Assembly: GCA_015680685.1 (NCBI GenBank) | Contig: MNCI01025409.1 | Location: forward strand, 208,340 to 272,339 | DNA: 64,000 nucleotides | Direction: 5' to 3' | DNA from: Gnetum montanum | Lineage: Eukaryota; Streptophyta; Gnetopsida; Gnetales; Gnetaceae | Shown: one piece after another, positions 24,100 through 34,984 of the stretch | Position numbering within the stretch: position 1 is the stretch's first letter | Layout: every line of letters begins with the position of its first letter | Made by a program: the position numbers and the translations under genes | The notes under the pieces: generated by a model | Databases searched by the model: none | What the model saw: only the letters and a program-made list of their open reading frames with translations | Told to the model about the DNA's origin: nothing

Positions 24100-24400
24100 G
24101 CTAATGTTCCAATGTTTGATGGAGTCGGCACTTTTCATGGATGTGGGAGCTACGGGAACACTTGATTGGCCTTGACATGCCATGCCACAAATAGCCGTCA
24201 CTTCTCTTCATAGGCTCAAGCCCTGACCTCTCCTCCCTTTTCTTGGATAGATTACATAGTGACAGAAGGTTCTTGATGGATGCTAAATGATTGTGCCTCC
24301 TGCTCTGCATCTTTTGCATGAGGTCCTTGGCCTCTACCTCCCCCAGGTCGTTCAGTTGCACCTTGAGAAGGTCCTCCTTGTTGTCTCCTTTTAGGACCAT
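24100..24400 (-). pseudogene. Env-like ORF, N-terminal fragment (inverted copy)
   Basis: On the minus strand the sequence after the ATG at 24400 reads, one base out of the ATG frame, GPKRRQQGGPSQGATERPGG and AEQEAQSFSIHQEP. The same N-terminus occurs at 56642 (APKRGG...GPLQGA...EAQSFNIHQEAL) and, with more decay, at 28585. The fragment ends near 24100, where it meets the gag of the enclosing element. The one-base offset is a frameshift in this copy. Confidence 0.65.
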
Positions 24401-24469
24401 CTATAATCACACAAAGATCAATTGTTAGTAAGGTTATTTGAAAAGAGTTCAATGATTTCATACCTTACT

Positions 24470-25560
24470 CATTACCTTTAATAAATGTTGAATTCTTTAC
24501 TTAGTGTGATTTTTAGAGTTAGAGATGTTTTCAAGGAAGTTGCCCTAAAAGTTTAATGTTGGACCTAGTTTTGAGGAACGTTTGATCAAATGATGACAAA
24601 AGAAAGAATAGATTTGGCAATGAAGTACTCGGAGGGTATAAGATGATGTGGTGGTGTGCAACAAGTACAAATTACAAAAGTCACGCAAGTGGGTCCTCCC
24701 CAAAGTAGGTTCCAACCTATATGCCCTTGCATAACCACACCTTAAGATGTCCGTAGGCATTAGAAGGGTTAAATGTAATCTATACCAATGCAACAAAACA
24801 CACACATGTTAATACCACCGTGATGAGGTATGAATTCAATGCTATACAAGACACGAGTCATAGATACATGAACAATGAGATGGAATGGATTGGAGAAGGG
24901 ATTGCAGAGATTGGGATGTGAGGTAACTAATGCAGGGCACAATGAATCCTGCATGAAAAGCATGATTAAGGTGTCACTAACCCATCCTTCCAAGATCAGG
25001 ACCAAGTCCATTCTTCTAATCAGTGACATTGCATTGTTTCATCCCATGATGAACAACTATGAGAGTCCCATAACAACAAGGCGTATGATCACTTGGTGTT
25101 TTGTTCAAGGGAGGAGTGACTTTTGTTTTGTGGCACTTCCTTTTTCTTTTGCTTTTTCTCTTCTTTCCCTTTTTTTTCACCTCACTGAATCCAGAGAAAT
25201 CGCCAACCTTCAGGCATGGGTGCATGTCTTTCTAGTGGGATCCCCTAGAATAGTATTTGATTTTTGAGTGCCCTTTAGATTACTCTTACTCCCATTTTTC
25301 ATTAGATCTACAAGGATCTTAGTACAACCACGTTGCATGATAACTCCCTTAGACGTCACCAAAGAGAATCCACAAGTCCCCTTGGTTTCACACCCTAATC
25401 ATTCCCTCTTGGTCCATCATTTTTCACTTTGGGCACAATGAATAAAAAATTAATTTTAAGTTTCAAGAATGCCAAGAATATCACTATACCCTCAAATAGA
25501 ACCTCTTATTTGTAGAATGGATGAGTGGGTGTAATGGGCTCATTATCCAAATAATTGATC
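24470..25560 (-). other. Non-coding spacer between gag and env-like ORF
   Basis: It aligns on the minus strand with 54950-55760, sharing runs such as aaatgggagtaagagtaa and cctactttggggagga. Compared with 55760-56470 this copy lacks roughly 600-700 bp that hold the TATA box and leader in the other two copies. No sustained frame is present. Confidence 0.65.
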
Positions 25561-25569
25561 ATCGAGACT

Positions 25570-26616
25570 CGATAACATAGAACACACCTCAACCAACGAT
25601 CCACATAAGTGTTCTATTCGTAGATCTTATAATAATGTTGGCATATTCTCCACATCTTTCATGTACCCAGTCTGTCATCTTATTAATCTTTGCCTCAATT
25701 TCATCTAGTGATTGTAGGATTGGCAAAGATGATTCAACCTCCTTGAAGTGAGTTGATTTCTCCTCTTCATGAGCATGGATCCTTGTTGAGTTAAGATTTT
25801 GGTCCTGTTGAGAACTTTCAACATTCTCCCATTTGGCTATTTCTCCTTCTTCTTTCACTATCTACTTAATAAGCTCTTGGAGTTGATGGGTTCATAGCTC
25901 ATATAGTTGACCTTGGGTGTACATCCCTAGGGTCTCCCTTGTTTCATTACGGAGCGCATCTATGATATGGTACATTAGCCTTTCCTCGGAGAACCCATGG
26001 CCTGGGCAGTTGTTTAACAATGCATAATATCTTTCTAAGGCCATGTCCAAGGGTTCATGTACACTTGTTTCCATTCTTGGATTTGTCTCCTCAAGGCTGA
26101 CACTCTTGCATAGGTTTGATATCTTTCATTGAAAAGTTCTACCATTGTTGGCCAACGTTGAATTGATTTCAATTTTAATGACCTATACCATACTTTTGCT
26201 TGGCCAACGAGTGTCATAGGAAAGAGCTTAATTTTTTTCCACCCATTGTTAATATTATTCCATGCATAGGCATCATAGAAGGCTTGTAAATGTTGTTGCG
26301 GATCTGAATCATAGCCTCCTAAAAACTTGGGAAAGTTTTTTAAATCAAGCATGAGTAGACAACTTTCCTTATGATGCCTAGAGGCTATTCGAACAGCCTC
26401 CTGTATTTCCATTAAGCTTGTAGTGGCCAGTAGGGGTTCATCGTCATTGGGTAAGTTATTCTTTCGTGTGTTGGGATGATGTTGTCTTTGTTTATGTTTA
26501 TAAGAAATCCCCACCTTGGGTTGCGTACTCCAATCTTCATTGTTATAATATTCATTGGTTCTCCAATGAATTTCCTCACTAGATGTGGAATTATGATAGT
26601 CTTGTAGGAGAGACAT
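25570..26616 (-). pseudogene. gag, best-preserved copy
   Basis: From the ATG at 26616 an open frame of 193 codons runs SEEIHWRTNEYYNNEDWST, then NFPKFLGGYDSDPQQHLQAF, KKIKLFPMTLVGQAKVWYRS, MVELFNERYQTYARVSALRR. A single frameshift near 26050 leads into SVHEPLDMALERYYALL, then HIIDALRNETRETLGMYTQG. One TGA and one TAG follow before the E/K-rich end at about 25570. It has the Athila-type capsid block (KVWY...LP, W..M...F...Y). The zinc knuckle and protease are absent. It is the closest guide to the family's original gag in this window. Confidence 0.85.
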
Positions 26617-26738
26617 GGTTGTAAAACTGTGTGAATTTAGATGTGACTTTTTTATAATTTTTTCCTGCTAAAAGATGTATCGTTAATTTCTATACAATGA
26701 CCTTGTATGATATAACTAATCTAGATAACTAGCACCAT

Positions 26739-26756
26739 CCTCGACAATGACGCCAA
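26739..26756 (-). other. Primer-binding site, tRNA-Asp type
   Basis: On the minus strand TTGGCGTCATTGTCGAGG, immediately inside the LTR start at 26757. It keeps GGCG where the other copies have lost the CG. Confidence 0.8.
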
Positions 26757-27437
26757 TGATGAGCGGCTAGATATCCCTATGCCCAACCATATGAATATGA
26801 ACGTTCATGCACGATTTGGTCGAACTCCATGGATAGGCTAGTTGTGGTATCTAGATAGTTACATATTGATCGCAGTTCGCTATCTTCCCACTTGGACTAG
26901 TATTTGCTTTGTCACATATGGTTTAGTCCAGAGTGAGACGTATGATGTGATCCTAAACTACTACTACTCCTAGAGACAATGGAGAATAATATTGATTAAA
27001 ATAATGCGTAATAGGAAATGAAGTCTAAGCTAACCTAAGTGTGATGAGCATCCGTTCCTTAATCATCCATACACATCTTGGACCTCATGCACGACTACTA
27101 CTGGGATTACCAAGCGCAAATCCTAGGTACACTACTAGGTTACCAAGCAATCACACTTAAATGCTTATGATTAAGTCATACTCATTCCAAATTTAACAAA
27201 AGGAATAGTAAATGACGATAGAGAAATATTAACTAAGAAAATAATAAATAACAATAACAATTAAATAATTAAAACTAAGTGAATGCTGCAATGATGAACT
27301 AATCTCGATCTTTATTATTGGTCATGTGCGTGTCCAAGTACGTCACACTATAATAAAGAATTTCGTACAATTACATTCACCACAATGCGGGCAGACACGA
27401 GAAAAAATAATCTATCTCTGGAGTGGCCAAACTGCCA
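26757..27437 (-). repeat. LTR of the inverted element, truncated at the contig join
   Basis: It begins TGATGA at the primer-site side and parallels 91-770 of the window-edge LTR. It ends at the N at 27438 before reaching the TATA and U3 motifs, so about 200-300 bp of U3 are missing. The N marks a join, so the missing part may be lost sequence, not a biological truncation. Confidence 0.75.
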
Positions 27438-27438
27438 N

Positions 27439-28151
27439 TATCGACGTGGCTACATATACGTGGCCCCGTCAATGCATTAACTCAATGAAACTTCATCAAG
27501 TGCCTAAGGACACTTTTAGGCATCGTTATATAAGGGAATTAAGGGTTGGACCTACTTTGGGGAGGACCCACTCCTATAACTATTGTATCTTATACTTCTC
27601 CAACAATTCCATATCATCGTGAATATTCCAAGACCAATAAATGTCCATCAAAACTTTCCTTTACATCACATAACTTCATTCTATACTAAAGAATTCATTA
27701 CCCATTTCATCAAAAATTCATGAACTTTCATATTCAAGATTCCTTCTTTACACATTATCCATGCCAAATGTTTGAAGAAATATGCATCATCCATTACTTA
27801 AGACCCTATGAATACACTTGAAACCTTCCAAACACTCAATAGGATTCATTTTTCATATTCAAAGCTCATTGAAATATGAAAATTCTTGGCCTATGATATT
27901 GGATCGAAGCCACCCCAATATCGGATCTCTGATGTTAGATCCTTGATATCGAATCCATAAAAAAGTATAAATACATGGGGACTTAGCCAAAATTTTTCAT
28001 TTCACGCATTTGAAGCCAAAGAAGTTTTTCCAATTTTCTTCTCTGATTTGATCTCTAACCTCCTAGCTTTGCCTAGTCATAATTTGCACATTATCACTTT
28101 GATTTTCATTATTTTCAAATCTATTTGATCCCAAAGTGCTCATCTTAGTCG

Positions 28152-28184
<33 letters not shown>

Positions 28185-28584
28185 GGCGGTGTGTGTGTGT
28201 GTGTGTGCAGGTACTAATGAGAAAAATTAGAGCTAGTTTTTCAAAAAATCCTAACATCTAGAAGGTATTTTAAGGCATTTTAAGGGAAAGTATGAATGGA
28301 TAATTGAAAATTTTTAACAAAAATAAATCATATTAACACTAGAACACTTAAATAATGCTCTTAAGGAATCATAACCATTAGTATGAGGCATGAAAAAGAA
28401 CAAAGTAGACAATTGTGAAGGGTTATAAAGAAACTAAAACTATGGGGTATCTTTTTAAAAATTCACTAACTCTATGATCATAATGAACTAAGAACTTAAT
28501 GTAATTGAGGATATGGGTAAGGTATAGAATTGTTAACAATAAATAAGAACACCATGGTAACTCCAAACCCTTGATTGATTGCAA
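27439..28584 (+). promoter_or_regulatory. Upstream region and leader of the env-like ORF
   Basis: It aligns with 55620-56641, including cctactttggggagga, a GATATC-rich patch (about 27893-27955), TATAAATA at 27967-27974 and a conserved leader. In the copy at 56642 the ATG directly follows tttgcag, a perfect 3' splice-site shape; here that site has decayed to gcaa. The layout suggests a second promoter inside the element, with a leader and perhaps an intron, that drives the env-like ORF separately from the LTR. That role is inference from conservation of the TATA position only. Confidence 0.5.
28154..28207 (+). repeat. G30 homopolymer plus (GT)n microsatellite
   Basis: Thirty consecutive G (28154-28183), a short TGGCGG bridge, then GT repeats to 28207. 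The homologous site at about 56256-56268 has only gggga and ggggggg, so the run expanded in this copy. It sits in the leader of the env-like ORF. Long G runs are error-prone in sequencing, so the exact length is uncertain. Confidence 0.85.
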
Positions 28585-30913
28585 ATGGTCCCAAAGAGAG
28601 GAGCATAAGGAGGACCCTCACAGGCTGCAAGTAAGAGATCAAGAGGTTAAGGTAGAAATTGAATAGGAGGACAAGACGTAGAACATGTGTAGTAGAAAGT
28701 CCAATCCTTTAGCATTCATCAGGAAACTCCTTCCATTGGATAGTCAGTCTAAGAAGAGACAGAAGAACCACAAGTGTAAGGATAATGCCTTATGTTATCA
28801 CAAGGCTATCTCAAGCTATCTAAGAGAAATTAATTTTGACTATAGTATTTGTGGAGATGTAATTTTTCCTATTCATTAAATTTGTTCTAGAAGTGGTAAA
28901 GAGACATCTCCAAGCATCACTACTATGACCTATCCTTTCAAATAGTGGTGAATGGTACCTTGGGAAAACCTATTAGTTCTAGCATAACAAAGCAGAGGGT
29001 ACTACTATGAACATTGGAGGAGTCTCTATGTCATATTCAATCAAGGTGATATCTAAAGCTCTAAACATACCCAATGAAGGAGCAAAGGTGGTACAGTTGT
29101 TCACCAGATCAGATGTTGAAACCAGAAAATTGTGGCTAAAACATGCATGGCAAAGAAGATAAGGGATACAATGATTTAACTCTGGAGAAAAGGATTTAGT
29201 TCAAAATTGGCACATATCACTTATTTTCAACAAAATAATTGAACAGGTTTTCCACCTATGTGGCTAGAGGAAGTGTGATCCTTATGGGAAAATACAACGC
29301 CAACATTGAACAACTCTACTTTATGGAGATCTAGAGGTGGTTTGAAAAATGAAAGCTAGGGAAGCCAACACTTCCAATTCCTTACCTTATCAGGAAGCTA
29401 TGCAAATGAGCTGGAATTCTAGAATACAACAATGACATTTCTAGGAAGACCCAAAATGCTTCATATGTTGAATTGCTTAAACCAGCACAACCCAGGAAAG
29501 ACTAGAATGAGGAACTAACTAGCACTTAAGAAATCACATAGATCAAACAATGATAGCAAGTAGGTCCCAGTGGCTAATAGCAATAGTAGCAACAAGAATA
29601 GCAAGTAGGTCCTAGTGGCTAACAGCAACAGTAGCAACAAGAATAGCAAAAAAAAAACAAGTTCCACCACCACCATTGCAAGATTATAGGTTGTCAATGA
29701 GTCATCTACAATAGATTGCAAAGACCATTAGCTAGGGAACAAGGGAGGAGGCCAATCTTTATAGAGTTATTGATAGTGCCATTCAACCCACAACTTTAGT
29801 AGATCCTAATAGTGGGAAAATCTCATTGCAATCAGGATGATGGGACCAATGATCATAATATATCTCTGGAAACACTACATCATTTCAAGTGGTGCTAGAG
29901 ACTAGAAAAGGAGCAACAATCATGGTAATGTAGTACCAAGATGTAGCAAGAGTGGCAGAGGTGATCATTAATCACATCAAAGAGTTTTTTAGTGTACCTG
30001 TTGTGCCATTAGTATATCTAATTAGAGCCAAATATTCTCAAATGTTAGTCGAAACCTCAATGACTTCTGCAGACCATGAAGATGTGCTTAATCGACTATT
30101 GCATATTGGATATGTGATGCCAACACTTTTTAACATTCCAAGTGCTATCACTACAATGTACTCAGAGTTGATTGCCACAAAGGATAAATTGTTCATGGTA
30201 GAGATTAGAGTAGAGATGGGAAACCCTAAATTTTTGAGATTATAGGAAGAGCTCGCAGCCCTAAGACCTAAATGTAGAGACCCCACATAATTCATTGTAC
30301 CTAACCAGCTAGAGTAGTTTAGAATAGAGCAAATCAATTGCCTAATTAAGCAAAAAAAATAGATGAAGAACGAGAAGGAGAAAGCGATATGGAATTCCTC
30401 AATAGTAGAAGACCAAACATATGCACATTCTAAGGCACTCATCGCTACCCAAGAAGAGAACAAACAGTTCATTGTAGATAATATGTTGTTGGCCACTATG
30501 GAAAAATAGAAGAATATCTTAGAGGAAAGCATCCACTAGTTAAGAGATTAATTAGTAAGGATCAACTAAGACATGAGCCACCTCACACAAGAAAATAGAA
30601 CCCTATTAATGGAGGAGGTACGTGTCATTTGCTGAAATCAACCATTGAAATCAATGCATGGAGGAATGAGGTAAAGAAACATGAAAGGCCCAAAGAAGAC
30701 TTCTGTGATTAGGTGGGAATGTACAAGTAGATCAATGAAAAGGAGATCTAGATGGCTAAAGCTAGAATTAATTCCATTTCACCATAAAATCTTGATTGGC
30801 AATACATCTTGAATCGTTATGCCCATGTTTTCTAGGCAGAAATCAAGAATAAAGACCTACAGATCTAGAATCTAAAAGAGTACATGGGGTTAGCTAACCT
30901 TCGTTACATTAAC
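28585..30913 (+). pseudogene. Env-like / plant transposon protein ORF (copy 1, 5' part)
   Basis: Across stops the frame reads NIGGVSMSYSIKVISKALNI (about 29010-29070), KVVQLFTRSDVETRKLW, YNDLTLEKRI, YHLFSTK, then STYVARGSVILMGKYNANIE (about 29250-29310), LPIPYLIRKLCK, and a Q-rich linker. A coiled-coil-like part follows: VIINHIKEFFSVPVVPLVYL (from 29961) and DHEDVLNRLLHIGYVMPTLF. The YVARGSVILMGKYN...P.LI..LC pattern resembles the ORF found between pol and the 3' LTR in Athila and Calypso elements, annotated as env-like or 'putative plant transposon protein'. I see no membrane segment. The Copia-type element at 30914 interrupts it. Confidence 0.6.
29555..29644 (+). repeat. 45-bp tandem repeat in Q-rich linker
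   Basis: Two adjacent 45-base copies (29555-29599, 29600-29644) differing at about three positions. In frame they encode a glutamine-rich 15-residue unit (QVGPSG then runs of CAA/CAG), with several CAG codons now TAG. The related ORF at 57600 has a Q/E-rich linker at this place but not this repeat. Confidence 0.8.
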
Positions 30914-31110
30914 TATGGACCTTTTGGTGTGTTTTGATGTGCTCAAAACATTAAGTAAAATGGAGATAAAATTTGTTTGTATAGTTATATGCTTATTATG
31001 TTTGTAGAAGTATGTACATGGGAAACCACATAAATTTGTGTGTGTGCTTTGTTTATTTAAGTTTACTTTGGGGAACTTATTCATCCCCCTTCTAAGTTCA
31101 TCGATCCATA
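30914..31110 (+). repeat. 5' LTR of Copia-type mini-element
   Basis: 197 bp, TATGGA...TCCATA. It pairs with 34115-34309 (TGTGGA...TCCACA). The terminal G has mutated to A and the matching C to T, keeping the termini complementary. It ends just before a tRNA-iMet primer site. Confidence 0.88.
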
Positions 31111-31112
31111 AG

Positions 31113-31124
31113 TGGTATTAGAGC
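31113..31124 (+). other. Primer-binding site, initiator tRNA-Met type
   Basis: TGGTATTAGAGC, one transition from the usual plant TGGTATCAGAGC, two bases after the LTR. Confidence 0.88.
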
Positions 31125-31159
31125 TTGGTACTCTTTGTTTCATCATCAACTTTAAACGA

Positions 31160-32780
31160 ATGAATAATGGATGAGACTTCATACACAAAGCCATCCATGT
31201 TCGATGGATTCGACTTCACCTATTGGAAAGCTAGAATGCAAGGGTTCTTTAAATCCATGGAGTTTGAAGTCTAGGAGTCAATCTTTGAAGGCTTCACTCC
31301 ACCCATCAATGGAACCACTATTTATATTATTCATTAAATAAATCTAAATTCAATAGGATAGTAGGATATAAAATAGCCAGAGAAATTTGGGAAACTTTAG
31401 AAGCTACTTATGAAGGAACCTCTATTATTAAGCAATCGAATTGTTAGTTCTGCAAAGTGAATATGATAAACTCGAAATGTGAGAAGGTGAGAAAATCAAG
31501 GATTATTTTTCTAGAGGGAACAATATTGTTGTATCCATTATAGAAAAAAAGAAGGACTTGTCGGAAAGTAATGTCATCATCAAAATGATCAAAACTCTAC
31601 AATCGGAGTTTAGGCCTAAGGTCACAACCATCAAGAAAATCAAAAAAATTTTAACTTTGAGATTTGAGGAACTTCAAAGTGCTCTCATTGCCTATGAAAT
31701 GAGTTTCATAAGCAAAGGAGTGATTCAAGAAAAACCTATTGCTCTAAAGACTACCTCCAAGGAGAAGGAGGTCAATGAGCATACATGAGATTGGTCTTCT
31801 CTCAAGGAGACTAAAATGATTTCTTACAAGAAGAAACAAAGGGACATCTCAGTAGCAACAAAGATCAAATTTCTTCATACGTAGAGAAAGAGGTAAAAAA
31901 ATTTTAAATTCTTCTAACTTATATTTTTCTTCCACAGAGTGTTGGGTTTGTGGAGGAAGAGGCCATATGACATTCGAACGTCCTAGTGATTTGAATGATA
32001 GCAAAGTTTAGCCAAAGAATAGATCCAATGATGAAGAACCAAAAATACCAACTTTTATGCAAGTTGGGATGATGGTGAGCAAAGTAAAGAAGAAGCATAC
32101 AATTCTCCTAAAGATTCTCATCTCATCTACATGGTGGTTACTGATAAATCTTCCTCACATATGGTTGAACAACATGATAAGTGTGATGAGAGGTATAGTG
32201 AATTTAAAGAAGAAAATTTTCCCTTACATAATTTGGTTAGGAAGGTAAAGAAACTAGTGCTTTATAAGTTAAATTCTATTCATGCTAAAATAAAAGAAGA
32301 GATCTTAGACATAAAAGTTGAGATTCAACCACTAACCTCTTATAACAAGTTTTGCAGCAAGATTCAAGATGAGGAGATTCTTGAAAATCAACCAAAAAAT
32401 TTAGAGGAAGAAACACTTGAAGTTTCAAGCTCAAAGTCAAGCATAGTAAGGCTTCATAATTATAATCATAAAGATGAAACTAGTTTTATATGTAAAAATT
32501 ATGGTTTTATGCAAACTCCTGATTATGATGATCAAAATTAGATTAATGCTTGGTCTTGCCAAAAGGGGTTTGGTAAGAAAATTATGCAAGTACCAATAAG
32601 TGAGAATGAAGAGAAGTGGAGCTTTAAAAATAATGCAAAAATTTATTTAAATTTTTATCACAAGAAAAATAAACAAATAGAGACATCACATACACAATCT
32701 AATGAAAGAGAAGCTAAGGGTGAGGAGGTACTTCATGATAGGGGTCCTCATCTCAAACTCCACTAATCTTCTTAATTTAT
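31160..32780 (+). pseudogene. gag of the Copia-type mini-element
   Basis: The frame starts near 31168 and reads MFDGFDFTYWKARMQGFFKS (about 31197-31256), the opening block of Copia gag proteins. Then comes IKMIKTLQSEFRPKVTTIKK with EELQSALIAYEM (31580-31710, UBN2-type), and a zinc knuckle CWVCGGRGHMTFER (about 31940-31982) whose last Cys is Arg. A K/E-rich tail without known domain continues to about 32780, including a 136-codon open stretch from 32131. Stops (for example at 31273) and frame changes are present. The region 32781-34100 shows no coding frame. Confidence 0.78.
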
Positions 32781-34100
32781 CAGGAAGAAAGGTAAGTCAA
32801 GGTGACTCTCTATCTCTTTGCTTACTAGTTAATAAGGATAGTGTAAATTATCCATGTCTTAGATTAAAAAAGTGAAATAAATGTCTAGAGCATTTTTATC
32901 ATTTATTCATAATATTGATTAGTTTTGTGAAGATTTATAATGGCTCTTGTGATAATTTCCATTGGTTTTATTTCTTGTCTTCCTCAATCTAAAATTCTTG
33001 TGATGATCTACTCCTATGCTCATAGTCTTTGGAATGATTTTTTCATTTATAAGATGAGACAAACCTCTATAAATATTGCTAGTTGAAGATCTAGATCTTC
33101 ATAATTAAGCTTAAAGTTGATCTATAGTTATAGTGTGTTTGTGATTTTTGCACATTGATCTTAAAAGCCCAAGATAAGTAGCACAAATGTAGGAGGAGGC
33201 TACATCTCAATTTTCTTAGGGGCCATCAATGTAAGGGGAATCCATGGAGACTTCAACCAAAATGCACAATGAGCAAGGAAAGGTCCTCAAGAGGTATTTT
33301 TCACTTAATGGGATGGTAAAATCTTAAATGATTGTGTGCTACATTTGTGTGATACTTGATGGAACACCTATTTCTACATGCTCTATCTTTGATATTTTGT
33401 ATTTACTATCTATTTTTATGTGATCATATTTACATTAGGAGAGAATTTCAAGAAGTGTATGAATGTATATTTATTAGCATGTTTTATTTTTGATCAATGG
33501 TTTTGGATATTGGATTGCCTTGAACAAACATCAGAGTATGCATGTCTCACTCATAGCTTTGACCTTTAAAATTGAATGTTGATGTTTCTTAGTGAATTAA
33601 TTATAGCTTCTTGTTTTTATCTCAAAAGATCAATTCTCAATTTTCACTACATTTTCAGTAATAACATGATTATTCAATGAGAATGTATTCATTCGACATC
33701 AATGGTTTTCCATTGTGAATTTGTATGGCTATATTTACTTCATCATGGAGTTATGTCCATGTTGTATAAAAATGAAGTTTATATAAATTACAAGAACCTT
33801 GCACTACTAATTTGTTATTTTTTTAGAGATAAGTTGCTTAAGCCTTTGCTTCAAAATTGAATTTCACTTGGAAGGTTTGTTCTACTCAGGCCAAATTTGT
33901 GGCATCTATTCATGGACCTAATAAATATATTCTCCCTATATCTTTTTAGGATTATGAATGATACTTGGCTCTCCATTTATTGTTATTTTCTACCCAATGT
34001 TATACACATTATCCTTTTTGTTGCTGTTCAAAAAGGGGAAGAGTAGTATGGTTATATTTGTATGATCACTAACCCATTTTCTTAAGTTTTGAACATCACC

Positions 34101-34114
34101 AAAAAGGGGGAGAT
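34101..34114 (+). other. Polypurine tract
   Basis: aaaaagggggagat directly before the 3' LTR; typical of plant Copia elements. Confidence 0.9.
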
Positions 34115-34309
34115 TGTGGACCTTTTGGTGTGATCGAAATGTTAAGTAAAATGAATACAAAAGTTATTTGTATGGTTGTATGGTTATTGTGTTTATAGGA
34201 CTACGTATGTAGGAACCACACAAATTTGTGTGTGTGCTTTGTTTGTTTAAGTTTTGATTTGGGGAACTTATTCATCCCTCCCACCCCCTTGTAAGTTCAA
34301 TGATCCACA
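34115..34309 (+). repeat. 3' LTR of Copia-type mini-element
   Basis: 195 bp, TGTGGA...TCCACA with perfect terminal inverted bases. About 85-90% similar to 30914-31110 by eye. Confidence 0.88.
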
Positions 34310-34984
34310 CTAACTTGGTCATGTTAATAATAGGTAGGCCCAAAAATGAATTGGAATAGCAAGTAGCAACCAAATATGCCTTGCATGAGAAAGAGTTTGC
34401 AAATTGTAAAGATTCTTTATAGAAACTTTAGATGGAAAACTGTAAATTAGAAGGAGTAAAGGCTGGCTACTATGAGGCAAAACTATGTAGCAATGAACCT
34501 GGCCAAGAGATTGTCAGATTATAATGAATTAACAGAAAAAGCTAGAGCATTTGAAGAAGAGAGGAGGCAATTCATGACCTGGTACATCGAAGCCAATTAG
34601 ATGTTCTCGTAGTTTTTGTGCCCATGGGATGCATCACACATTGCACAACAAGCATGGATGGTACATGACCCAAGAATAGAGGAAGAAAAGCTTCAAGTGC
34701 TCTTGAATAAATATAAATTTCAAAAGCCTGATGATAATGGGACGTAACCGATGGAATAACCACTGTCATTAAGCAGTACATAAGGCTACATCAAGCTTCA
34801 TCCAATTTTTTTTTAAAACTTTGGTATATCATGTATTGTGTTAGTTTTTGTAAAACACCACTGTGGCATTCAAGAGTCATGTATATAGTTAATCAGTCAT
34901 GTAAATCTACCTCCTAATTTTACAAGGAACTCTATCCTCATTTTTTTAAACTTGAGGATGAGTTTTTAGTTAGTCATGAGGGTA
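34310..34984 (+). pseudogene. Env-like ORF (copy 1, 3' part) and element 3' end
   Basis: Downstream of the Copia-type insertion the reading resumes with ELEQQVATKYALHEKEF-like coiled-coil wording (stops read through), continuing the helical part interrupted at 30913. It fades near 34800. The last 120 bases (aaggaactctatcctca... to tcatgaggg) match the stretch ahead of the 3' LTR of the first element at 13600-13659, so this is the 3' non-coding end and polypurine region. Confidence 0.55.

Larger units (their letters stand above)
24100..27437 (-). mobile_element. Inverted pol-less Athila-like element (partial)
   Basis: Reading the minus strand from right to left: LTR (27437-26757, cut at the N), tRNA-Asp primer site (26756-26739), gag (26616 to about 25570), non-coding spacer (about 25560-24470), start of the env-like ORF (24400-24100), then truncation. 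No protease, RT, RNase H or integrase lies between gag and the env-like ORF. Only about 1.1 kb separates them, so there is no room for pol. It lies in opposite orientation inside the element at 20537-35884. No target duplication can be shown because both ends are damaged. Confidence 0.75.
30914..34309 (+). mobile_element. Gag-only Copia-type retrotransposon (TR-GAG-like)
   Basis: A 3.4 kb element with about 196-bp LTRs, a TGGTATTAGAGC primer site, a gag, and a textbook polypurine tract (aaaaagggggagat, 34101-34114). No protease, integrase, RT or RNase H frame is found between gag and the 3' LTR, so it must have moved with enzymes from a partner. Imperfect duplications TTAAC (30909-30913) and CTAAC (34310-34314) flank it. 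This layout matches elements called TR-GAG in other plants. It sits inside the env-like ORF of the surrounding Gypsy element. Confidence 0.8.

Noticed and set aside
24769-25267. Overlapping frames on both strands (about 130 and 86 codons)
   Set aside because: They fall in the non-coding spacer shared with 54950-55760, where the frames are not conserved.
28063-28257. Frame with Pro run and Thr-His repeats on the minus strand
   Set aside because: Produced by translating the G30 and GT repeats; no other coding signal.
29515-29721. Leu-rich minus-strand frame resembling a membrane protein
   Set aside because: Antisense of the Gln-rich 45-bp repeat; an artefact of CAA/CAG runs.
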